Origin: Serinus canaria
Taxonomy: Eukaryota; Chordata; Aves; Passeriformes; Fringillidae
Direction of reading: 5' to 3'
DNA length: 64,000 nt
NCBI RefSeq assembly: GCF_022539315.1
Contig: NC_066337.1
Span: 3,491,234-3,555,233 of the forward strand
A program made the translations under genes and the position numbers. Position 1 is the first letter of the stretch. Each line of letters opens with the position of its first letter. The notes beneath the pieces are model-generated. The model had not been told where the DNA came from. It ran no database searches and worked only from the letters and a program-made list of their open reading frames with translations. Below, piece by piece: positions 20,471-32,400 of the stretch.

Positions 20471-23400
20471 CTGAGGAAGCCAGCAGAAGTCATTAGCTGC
20501 AGCTCACCAGTGCACTATGAAATATTCCTGCACATTAAATCAATAGTGCAATTTAACCAGCCACCCTGGAGCCTAATGGTGCATCCACTGCTGAGAGGGG
20601 CTTTGCATAAACCTTCATTTAGGCAGAGCTGCTGCTCTGCAGAATGCACAGTGCACAGAAATCACCCATTTCCAGCGTGCTGCCGTGGGACATTAACCTG
20701 CTCCTTCCATGTAGTTATCCAGCAGCTCCCTCCAAAGGCTCATCAGCCTTCCAATGGGGTAAGGCAGCTCCCTCCCAGCCTGGAATCACATCCCTGCCTC
20801 CCACAACTCCTCAGCTGCTCCTTGGTTATCACCTTACACCCTCAGCCTTGGAGTCACTCGGAGGGGAAATGCAAATTCCTGACACTTAGGGGGTGTTGAG
20901 AGGGAAGAGGCATCACCAGCTCTTCCCATCACCACCCCTGCCTTTAGCTGGGGGAAATAGAACCTGAATTCTTCAGCACATCCCTGAAAATCCATTCCTG
21001 GGGAGCAGGCATCAGTCTGCCCCTAACCTCAGCACCAATTCTCTTTTCACTTTTAAATCCTTGCCAGAGCCTAAAAAGCCACTGAGTGCCACCGAGCAGG
21101 GAAGGACTCACTGCTGCTGCAGCCTCAGAGCTGCTGAGGCAGGAGCTGGCTCCAGAATCCTCCCTTCTTCCCTCAAACTCTGGGCTGCACACGTCCTCTC
21201 ATAACCCAGCATTCCCCTATGGATCCCCCAAAAGCCTTTGGATCCCCCCAATCCCTTTGGAATGCTGGCCCCATACAGCCACCCCCTATTCTGTACCAGG
21301 TGTTACAACCCCTCCCAAACTTGCTTAAAACACAACTGAAGCTTCTCCTAAAAGCTTCCCTCTGTCTTGGCAGCAAAGCTGCAGAGAGATCAACACCTGT
21401 GGAGGAGAACTGGCAGAATCTGAGGTGGCTGAGGATTTCAGGGGGGCTGTTGTAGGAAATTGCTTCTACTTGCTGTGCTCAGAGGGTTCTGGAAGTTGCT
21501 TAAAATACTCAATTATCCTCATTGCTTTCCTCCTCGAGCCAGCATTGCTGGGAGCAGCTTTATCCTCTCCAAACAGGTTTCCTGCTTCTCCTCACCTGTG
21601 CCTGGCTGTTTCCCACCTCGTGGGGTTTCCCTCTGGTTGCCATGACAATCCCCTGCACACCGAACCTGCAAACCTCTTCCACCCAGTGCCTGCCTTCCTG
21701 AAAAACCAGGCCACGTTCTGCTTCTGAAGGATGAACAAAGCCCCTTTCAAACCCTCCTGGTTCAAGCAGAGCTCCTTCCCCCCCTTCCCAAGGAGCTTGT
21801 TTGACCAAATTCCTCTCTGATGTGAGCAGTCAGCTCCTGCGTGGAGCTTAAATCTCTGCTAATACTGAAGCAGTGGAGACCAACTGCTGGCTGGAGTGGG
21901 GCCAAAAATCCATTTCATCATCCCCCACAAGCACTTCAGAGCCTGCTCATCAAAGTCCCCCTTGATTCCAGCCCTGCTCTCCCCACTGCTGCAATTACTG
22001 CGCTGCATGCCCGGGAAAAGACAAAACCCAGCAGGGCTCACGAGTGGCTCTCAGGGCTCTGCAGTGATGGTGAAAGGATTAAAAGGTGCTGGAGAAATCC
22101 TGCAGCCAATTCTGCTCTTCAGAGAGAGCCCTTTGCACTGCTGGCCCTCCTCTCTGAGCCCTGCCATGGCCCAGGGCTCACTCACACTCCAGCAGAAGAG
22201 CAGCACAACCACACAGCACCAGCGCTCTGCTTCAGCTGGAGCCCACTTCTGCTCTCTTAAAGCCAAAAGCCAAAGAGGGCAGATTAAATGGGCTAAAACA
22301 GACCCATGTTCAGAGTTTGCAGCTTTTACCATTGTTCATGCTGTGCTCCTTAACGTGGGAGGTAGATCACCATTTACTACAGAAACATTTGCTTTTCCTT
22401 TCAGCCAGTGCTTGTTTTTTTCAACAAGCAGCGTGTTTTATGCCTCAGAGGAGCTTTGGCTCTCTCACAAGGGACCCAACAGTGAGGGGGACTAAATATC
22501 TGACTTTTCCTGAGCAGTGGTTTCATACAGATCACTCGAGGGATCATACAGATCACTCCCCTTGAACAGTACTGCTGCAAAACCCTTCCACTCATTCCTG
22601 GCCTGACATTTGGAGTCACAGGGCTCAAAACAGATCCAGGAGATCACAGGGCTCCATCTCCACAGCAGAACAATTCATTGTCTCCCAACAGGAGACGAAA
22701 AAACAAACAGAAGTGTCCGACCTGCATGGGAGGGATCACAGGGTTTCCAGCACTCAGACCCTCCCAGGAGGGATTCAGGAATTGTTGTTTGAAATGGAAA
22801 CTAAAGAATAGGGAAAAAAAAGAGACACCAGGCTGAAAGGGCAGCTCTGCTCCCTGTTCTGCAGCCTGACAATAAAATGTCCCCCAGCTGTGGCATTATG
22901 GTGCCCATGGGCCTCTGTCTCTGCTTTAGTCCTCCCTGGCTGAGCTCACTGCAGATTGTTCCCTGGGTGTCCATAGAAAATGGGGAGCAGAATGTCCCCC
23001 CTTTCCATCAGCCTGACAGAAATGCCAAATCTCAGACCTCTCTCCTGTGCCAAGGGGTTGAAGAGAGGATGGTTTGATTTGGGGGTGTGGGGAAATGCAC
23101 AAAGAGCAGAAATCCAAATACAGAGAACCCTTGCAAAGCCCTGTTTCCTTACAGCTCCAGGATAAACCAATCCTTCCCTCCTCATAAGGAGGGATAACTT
23201 TCTCCTCAGCAACTAATACCAACTTCCTTTACTTTCTCCTTCATTTTGGGCAGCTCCCAAATCCAAGAAAATAAGCATGGTACGTGATCTTTGGCCTACA
23301 CCTCAGCTTTTTGCAGGAGTGTGTGTTTGTGGGCTGAATTCTGATCAATATTTCCAGCACCAGCAGAGCACACAGGGAAGGCAGCATTTTTGGAGAACAG

Positions 23401-26400
23401 ATGTCTGTGCTTATCTTACACATTCCTCTGATCCCTCCTTAATGACTCTGTCTAAGCACATCATAATTTTTAATGTAAATCTCCCTGCAAAGCAGGTGTG
23501 TGGTGATGTTTAACAGGAGCAAAGCATGACAAGTGCTGGGAGCACAGGGGGGAGAGAGGAGCCTGTGCTGTGATCTCAGGCTCAGAGGACCCCAAACCTC
23601 AGCTGGCTTTGGTCCTTCTCTGCTGCTGGCCCTTCTCCTGAGGAAATGGGTGAGTAAAAGCAGAAATGGAGATTTCCAGGGAAATGGAGGCTGAAGCAGG
23701 AAGGCAGAGCCCAACTGCAAAGCTGCACTCGGAGCCTGCCAGGAGCAGACAGCATTCAGCTCACAACAAGGACCCTTGTGAGCTCTCCCCAGCCCAGCCA
23801 AGAAAGGAAACTCAGTTCCTTTCACTCAGTCTGCTTCCAGTGCTGGGCAGCAATCCCTGCTGCTTCCTCCCCATCCCTGACCTGTGTCAGCCCTGCCTGG
23901 CTCCAGCACCCTTTGTTTCCTCCTCCTGAAAACAACATTTTCCTTCCTCCAGGGCTGTCACTTCCCACCCCAGCCTCTCAGCACAGCTTCCTTCCAGCAG
24001 GGATTTATTTACAGCAGGGACAATGCACCAAAGCCTGGATAACTGGCCACGGAGTAAACACCCCTGATCTTCTGTACACACAGTGAGAGCAGCCTGTCCA
24101 TCTCTCCTGCCTGCTGGAAACACAGTTATTTCCACACAGAGCCCAGGAACAGGGATCTAATTTTAATCCAAACTCTTTCCCCATTCATGTGAGGCTGGTT
24201 GGGTTGTTTGTCCTGGTGTTGGACAGCCATAACCACAGAAATGTGGATTCAGAGAGGCACAGCAGGTATCAGATAAAACCCAGGCTTGCTCCTTCCCCTC
24301 AGCTCCTCCTCCTTATTCCTGGATTCCTTGTGGGAGCACTGCTGAACGTTCAGATTCCTGTTTTTTTTCCATGGCTTTGGAGCAGTGCACATGGAAAACA
24401 GTTAGTCACATTTTCTTTCCTACCCCAAAAAGGATGGAGACCTGGATCCAACACTGGGGCTGTTGGCAATAGCAACTTATATGCAATAAAAGAACAATTC
24501 TGTTGGGATAATTAAGCAATAAAGACTCTCTAAATCAGACTGGCTGATATTTATAACAGACAAAGGTGTGAGAGTGCTACACAGGGGTCTCTGATTTCAG
24601 AGGGACCCCCAGCACACCTCCAGTATTTAGGGAACCCACTCACAAAGCTTCAAAGGCCTTGGCAGCACCTCTGTGGCTGATGGGCTGTGATTGATGCCTG
24701 TCACTCTAACCAGCTTTGTCTCCTGGTGTCTCCCACGCTCCCTGTCAGCCCAGACAGATTCATCTCTCATCTCAGACTGGGAGGTTTTCAGGAGCAGAGC
24801 CATCCGTGGTTTCTGTGTTATTTAGCACACGGGGTCCTGCTCCCTGACCCTGCAATGTGTACAGGCAGCATTGATCAGTCAGCTAAAAGCAGTGAAATCC
24901 CCCCATATGGAGCTTCCTGGAAGCCTCCTGGAGCTCACTGCAATACCCCAGGCACTGCAACATTTCTGTGTTATCTCTGACACAGAAAGATCCAGGATTT
25001 TGGGGGCACCTGCAGCACAGATATTGCATGGGTGTCAGGAGGGAGAAGACAACTTGGCAGCAAGGCTCTGTGAGCAGCCCCTCCCTGCAGCCAGGAGAGG
25101 CTGTGGCTGCTGCTCCTGGGTTACAGTTCACAGGGGCTGCAGAGCAAACCCCAGTGTGTCACAGCACTCACACCCCACTCAGGAATTCACATCAAATAAC
25201 TGACATTTCACCCATGGAACTCCCTGCTCCAGGGGATCAGTCAGGCCACAGGAAAGCCCACCTTGAAAATAATATTTTTTAAAGGTTAATGTAAGAAACA
25301 AGAACAGTTACAGGGGAGAGAAGAGTGCATTTCAAGGTTTATGCAACACTAGCAGCCTGCAGATGAAAGAGATTAAGTGCCCTCCACACATTTCAGTGCA
25401 TAATCCCTCATTCCCAGCTTCCCTGAAATGGGGGTGTGCTCCCTCCAAACACAGAGGAGCAGCCTGGAGGAGAGGAGACTGAGGGGAGGCTCACAGCCAT
25501 CTGCAGGCTCTTCATAGGAGCAGTGGATGGACAGACACTGATCCCTCTTCTTTCTGTTGAGGACCCAGGGAATGGCTGGAGCTGTGCCAGGGCAGGTTTA
25601 GGCTGGATTTTGGGAAAAGTTCTTTCCCCAGAGGGTGCTGGGCACTGCCCAGGCTCCCCAGGGAATGGGCATGGAGGGGTTGGACACTGCTCCAGGGATG
25701 CTCAGGGTGGGGTTGCTGGGGCAGGAGCTGGACTGGATGATCCTTGTGGGTCTCTTTTAGTACAGGATGTTCTGTCTGTTGCGTTGTGATTTCATGGTTC
25801 ACCTCAGAACCCCGGGTCCCTCCCCTGAAGATTCCCTCCCAGGTGTGTCAGTCACCTCTCCTTCCCCACCCTGACCCCTCCCAGCACTGTCTGTCAGTCC
25901 TGGAATTCCAGAAGGGCATTGAGTGATTGGCAGATTCAAAGGATGCCCTCCACCCCCGGGGGGCATTGGGCCATCCAGGTGTCCTTTGTCCCTTGAGACC
26001 TCCCCTCCTGTCCCTGGCTGGTGGCTCCCTGCCCCTTCCCTGCCCTCTCCCCGGGGTTAAAAGGAGCAGCACCCACGGGCTCAGGAGTTCTGCTGGAGCT
26101 GGGGCTGGGTTCAGAGGCTGTGGGCCAGAACAAAGCTCTGGATCCAAACCCTCCATCAGAACCGACTCCTTTCCTTCACCATCACCCTAAAGCTTCTCCA
26201 CAGAGGGAAACCTGAGGAGCAGATCCTGTTATGGGGGGAAGCTCCATCCCACAGCCACCAGAGCCCCTGCAGGCCTGGACTTGTCCCCACGTGCCCAGCT
26301 GGAGCACCCATGGCCAAAAGTGTCTGTGGGGTGAAACACCACCCAGCCATGGCCAAAAGTGTCTGTGGGGTGAAACACCACCCAGCCATGGCCAAAAGTG

Positions 26401-29400
26401 TCTGTGGGGTGAAACACCACCCAGCCATGGCCAAAAGTGTCTGTGGGGTGAAACACCACAGTTGCCACCATTTGGTTCACACCAAGCACCAGACAAGCCA
26501 AGACACGTCCCAATCAATCCTGTGATTCTGTGAAGTGACGGAATGATGGAGAAAAGTGCGTTTTCTTCCCCCTCTGGCTCCCTACCACCCCGCAGCAGGA
26601 CGAGAGCATACCTTAGTGCAGTTGGCAGCCTTGGGCTCGAGGTCGCTGAGGGTGACCAGCTCGCGGAGCAGGCTGCTCTCCTGGTAGCCGCCCTTGACCC
26701 CGCGCAGTTTGAAGTAGGCCTGGGAGCGCTGCAGGATGAGCCTGAGGTTGACAGCAAAGCCGGCCATGTCGATGGCGAAGGGCCGGTGCGGGTCGAAGAC
26801 GGTTTTCCAGCCGTACACCTTCCCCGCCGCGTTCACCTTGGGCGACTCGTAGCGCAGGCCGCCCACAAAGGCCACGGGCCACACCGACACCTTCCGGGTG
26901 CTGCGCATCTGCCACGAGCACACACAGAGTGTGAAAAGTGAGTATTTGGTGATTGGCTTTTCACAAATATTCAAATTGTAATATATATTATATGGAATAA
27001 TTCATGCTTGTGTAAAATACAGGTGAAATAAGTTCTGCCTGTGTGAAAACTTTAAGCACAGGCCGGCCACGAAGCCCACGGGCCACACCGACACCTTCCG
27101 GGTGCTGCGCATCTGCCACGAGCACACACAGAGTGTGAAAAGTGAGTATTTTATGGTTGGCTTTTCGCAAATATTCAAATTGTAATATATATTATATGGA
27201 ATAATTGTGGTTATGTAAAATACAGGTGAAATAAGTTGTTCCTGTGTGAAAACTTTAAGCGCAGGCCGCCCACAAAGGCCACGGGCCACACCGACACCTT
27301 CTGGGTTCTGGGCATGTGCCACGAGCACACACAGAGTGTGAAAAATGGGTATTTTATTATTGGCTTTTTGCAAATATTAAAATGAATATTATACGTGTTA
27401 TGTTAGAAAGTTATGCTTGTGAAAAAGGCCAATCACTTGTTTTTTTAAATTTTTAAAAGTTTAATAGTAATAAAATGGATATAAAAATAGTAATACAATT
27501 AGAGTAATAATAATTTGGACAATTTGAATCAGGACAGTATGAGACAATAGAAACAAAGAGTTACAAATGTCAGGTACCTTTTCTGGGCAGCATAAGCCCG
27601 AAACAAAGGACACCCATTAACAAAGGATTAACCCTTGAAAACAATAACCTGTTGCATATTCATAGACCTCATACATGATGCATAAATTCCATTCAAACAC
27701 AGGATTCTGTCTGGTCATCCTCAGCTTCTTCCTCTGAATCCTAGCTGTGTCATCCTACTTGAGCGAGGCAGGAAGAAGTTCATTTCTCCTGCAATAATTT
27801 CTCTTTCTCTGAAAGACTGAGGTGTCCTGTGGCTGCTATCTTGGTGCAAGTCCTTTCTTGAGGAAAAAAACTATCCCACGTAGCATAGTTTCTATTTTAC
27901 ACAGCCTCTCTGGACATTCCCAGCAGGCAGGACAGTCCTGCCCTGTGGAGCAGGGTGCCTCTGCTCCCTGTGGTCCCCAGAAATGGAGCAGAGCCACCAG
28001 GGCCCCTTTGGCCACCTGCCCTTGCCAAGGCAGATGCTCTGGATGCCACTCACCCCCAGCACCCTGCCCTGCTCCCTGGCAGGCTCAGCCTCCCTCTCTG
28101 CTCTCAGCTCGCTCTCTTAGATCAGGGCTCTCCCAGAGCTAATCTCATCACTGCTAATTACTGCAAACGAGAGCAGAAGAGCTCTGGCACTTGCCCTTCT
28201 GCATTATACAGCTGCTAACGGCAGCCCCTGTCCACAGGGAGCAATAATGTGTGTCTCCTGCATTTCACAGCACATTTCCTTGGCTCAGTGACCTTAACTG
28301 AAGAGACATATCTGAGAGGAGAAGCCTCTGCAAGCACAGCACACGAGTGAATGAAGGAACCCTTTCTGCTTTATTCATGTGAGGAGTCTGACTCAAGATG
28401 CTGCTGGAGCCAGCCTCAAAGGGGACAGGGGAAGAAAGAAATTCAGCCTGAATTCACTCTCAGTTTTGAAAGCCTGTGCATTCCTGTGGCTGTGCAAGCT
28501 AAGTGAGAGCCATTGGGGAAGGGAAAGAGGCATGCATGAGGAAATAAATAGGAGATCCCTGGTATGAATCCTCCTCTCTCATCCCTTGGTGAAAGAGTTT
28601 GGCCTCAAGAGAGCAAGGGAACAAGTAATTTCTTAGCTGGAAGCCAGGTGAGGTACCTGGCACTGTAAGAACATTCAAACCTGCAGACAGAAGCTCAGTT
28701 AGAGCTCCAGCTGGGCTGGAACAAAGGTGGGAAAGCCAGTGGAAGAGCTTCCCCTGCTCAAGCCCAACCAGATTGTCAGGACATGCTAAAATTCAGCCCT
28801 GGAGCTGCAAACTTCCAGGGGGAGATCTCAGCCCCTCTGCCTGCTGATAGAGTTCTGGAATAGGAATTGCTCCAGGGGGGAGAGGCTGCACCCATCTCAA
28901 GGCACAGACATCCCTCCCCCAGGCACTGCATGGAGGGCTCTGCTTTTCTAGGAGGGGAACCAAAATCTCTGACAAACTCCTGCTTCTTGTATGTGCAGCA
29001 AGGCAGAGACCAGCACAGGGAACATCTCTGAACAAGATGTGCTGGGAAGGCGGTGGCTGTGCTGACACAGCCCAGGGGTGGCTCTGACAGGGCGCTGCTG
29101 CTCAGCCAAGGTCTGGAGCAGGCTCCAGGATTTAACCCTGGGGTGGGAGCAGTCAAAGGCAAAGAGCAGGGAAGGAAAAGGGTCCCTCAAATGAAAGCAG
29201 GCAGGATTTAACAGACAGCCAAGTGGTGGAGGAGGAAGGTGGATGACATCAGATCAGCTGGAATCTCCAGGATGAGGTGAGGAAGGAGGATGGCTGAGGT
29301 TTCTTTGCATGTCGGACAGCAGGGGATGTTCCAACCCTAACAAGGCTCCCCACAGGGGAAGGCAGCTCCTCATTAGCTCCCTTTCCATGGAAGCTGCCTC

Positions 29401-32400
29401 CTGATCACACACCACAGACAAACCGGGGTTCCCTTTGCTTCCCACGGGATGCTTTGTCTCTGGAAACACACAGGGTAACAGAGCTCCAGAGAAAACCAAA
29501 GCACAGCTGCACCGATACAGGACAAACCCACTGCTCCAGGGGGGAAAAGCTGCACCCATCTCCTGGCACAGACATCCCTCCCCCAAGCACTGCACAGAGG
29601 GCTCTGCTTTTCCAGGAGGGGAACCAAAATCTCTGACAAACTCCTGCTCCTCGTGTGTGCAGCAAGGCAGAGAGCAGCACAGGCAACATCTCTGAACAAG
29701 ATGTGCTGGGAAGGCTGTGGAGCCCAGCATCTCCTCAGCTCCCCCACAGCATCCCTCACCCCCTCCCCAGGCGAACCAGCCCCACCCATGCCCCCAGCAG
29801 GCCCTTACCTCCTCGAAGAGCTCCAGGCTGTAGGTGTTATCATCATCGGCAAAGTAAACAATCCCGGGCTGGCTGTTGTTTTTGTGAAAGGTCTCTCTCA
29901 GCCACCGGAGGGCCAGGTTCCTCTGCATGGTGCCGCGGGGGATGCGGGGGTCCCTCATGTCCCCGCGCAGTTTGTAGTTGCGGGGGGTCTCCACGTTCAG
30001 GTGGGTGTAGTTGAGCCCCGTGTCCCGCAGCAGGCGGGTGATGAGCGGCGTGCGGCGCTGCGAGTCCTCCACCAGGATCCAGTGCAGGTTGGGCACGTGC
30101 AGCAGGGTGTTGGCCAGCCTGGTCAGCTCTGCCTTCTGCACCGGCCGGCTGTAGGTGGGGGTGACCACGTGGATGGTGGGCAGCGTGTCCGACCACGGGG
30201 GTGGGCGCGTGTAAACGTACTCTGTCCTCACCACCTCCACTATGTCCCGGTCCGACAGGCAGTATTCCTTGGAGTCCAAGCCTGCAGCGAGATCACGCTG
30301 GGAGTCACCACCATCATCTGGGCAGGGGCATGGAGAGAAGAGAGAGCTGCATGGACTCGGGCGTCCGGCACCCCCTGGCTGAGCCAGCGGGTCACCCTCG
30401 TGGGTGCCAGGAGGGGGAACAGCCTGGGGTGGAGGCTTTTGTAGGTAAGGACGCCGATAAATAAAGGAATCAGGGACAAACATACGTGAGAAAAGGAGAT
30501 TCTGCTGCTAGAGAACCAGCACCAAAAAGAAAAAAGGCCTGAGAGCCCGGGATAACTGGGCTGAGCGCTCACAACAAGCAGCTTCAAAAAGCACCCAGAA
30601 GAGACAGGATTGTAGAGCAAGCAGGTTTAGATAAAGAAAATAGCCACGTGGAATGGTGATCCATCATCCCTGAAGAGCTCCAGTGCTCTGGGAACAACGC
30701 TCAGTGGGGCAGGACTCAGATCTGCACTCAGGAACTGGAGCACCTGGACTGGGCAGCAGGGAAAAAACTGGTGGAAAACACCAGGCCACTGCAAGATCCC
30801 CAGCAGCACGGTCTGGGCAGGACACTGCAGTGCCCCACAGCTCTCTGACAGCCACAGAGAAGTGAGGAAAGACACACTTCAAATGCAGAAATGCAGAGTG
30901 GAAATTAAAGCCTGTAATTGTAGGTTTTTTCCTGCAGAGACTTTCCCGTGCTTTTAACTAACCTGCCTCAAAAAGGCCCCTCCAGCCTCTGAACAGAACA
31001 GCCCCCTCAGGGCTGCAGATGTGAGCAATGAACAGCCTAAAGGTTGGATACTCTGATCCAAACATACAAAATCCCTGCAAATGTTCCCAACCAGCTCAAG
31101 GAAAACCAGTGTTGATGCACCTGCTGCTTTTCCAGGGTGCAACTTCCACTGCAATTCTCCACTGCAGGGCAGCAGGAATGCCACAGTCGGCAGAATGAAG
31201 GGGGATCTGACTCAGGGTGTAAGGCTGCCTCTCCAGTGGGCACAGAACTCTTTGAGCCATAGAGTTTTCAACATCAGGTAAGTACCAGGAACTTGAGATG
31301 AGAAAGAGCAGGAACAGAGGGCCATTAGATCTGACCCAGCAGGGGGTTACCCATGGCTTTTTCACAGCATGTTATTCTTCCAGCAGCACAGGCTTTGATA
31401 CCTGAACCAAATGAGAACTTTGAAATACCATGGTGTTGACAGAGAGGGGTGAATATCTGGGGGAGGGAACAGGGTACATGTTGCTGTCAGGCCCTATGTG
31501 CTGCAAAGCTCCTCAGCATCACAGCAGAGCTCTCTGAGAGCTGGAATCAATTCAGAAATAAATCTGTGAAATGCATTGGACACAGACACAAATGTAATTA
31601 GCCAGGATGGTGCCCGAGACAGTTTGCAAAGCCCTCCAGGTCAGATCCTCAGCTGTGAGCCCTGGCACGGGGAAGTGCTGCTGTTTGGGCATCTCCAGGT
31701 GCACATCTCTCTCAGCACCTGTGAGCAGAGCATCTCAGAAACGTTCACAAGAACAAAATGATTCCTCTCGAGAGCTTTCAGGTCGTTCTCTACCACCACT
31801 CACTTTCTACTGGGGGTCTGAGGAGCAGACAAGTGTCTCATCAAGGTCATTGGTGAGTTCTTGACCGAGCCATTGGAGCAGTCTCTGTGCTGTAACTGCA
31901 GAGGCCATTTTAGGGCACTGATCAAACTGCTGTACAGACAGGCAGTGTGGTTTCAGTCATCTTTAAAGTCCTCTTTTAGAGCCCAGTAGATCCCTCATCC
32001 TCTGAAACACTGTCCACCTTCCAGAAGGGATCAGAGGCATTTTTCCCTGCCCAAAGCTCAGATGTGGCTGTCAGAAGAAAGGGAAAACTGCTCAGGACAG
32101 ACTGAACTTCCTGCAGCTCAAACTGCACATCAGAGTGTCCAGCAAAGGGATAAGCAGCTATGAAGGATGGGGACAAACACTGAAAAGGGAGAGAATCCCT
32201 CAGAGAGGATGAAAGGGTCCTGAAAATGAACTGATCTTCTTCTCCCAGACCAGCCTGCCCACAGCAGAAGGGCAGAACCAAGAAGGAAGGTGGCAGATGG
32301 CAGCGCGGCTTCTTCCAGCCCCCAAGAGCCCTCACAGCCCTTAGATATTGCTGCTGTCCCAAGAACAGGACCAAACTGGGATGCTTCTGGCCAGAAGGGT

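Larger units (their letters stand above)
26851..27417 (-). repeat. 203-204 bp block, triplicated: 5' edge of B3GAT1 exon 3 plus LTR-like intron
   Basis: Units start at 26851, 27055 and 27258 (the third is partial). Each holds 58 bp of exon 3's 5' end, about 22 bp of intron and a TGTGAAAA-starting LTR-like stretch (26930, 27134, 27337). Only the copy at 26851-26908 continues into a full exon. Confidence 0.93.

Noticed and set aside
26182..26757. Minus-strand frame with HRHFWPWLGGVSP repeats
   Set aside because: Product of the 39-bp minisatellite and an off-frame reading of B3GAT1 exon 3.
29254..30483. Single 409-codon frame through B3GAT1 exon 2
   Set aside because: Only 29809-30317 is coding by homology and splice sites; the remainder is intron read-through on both sides.
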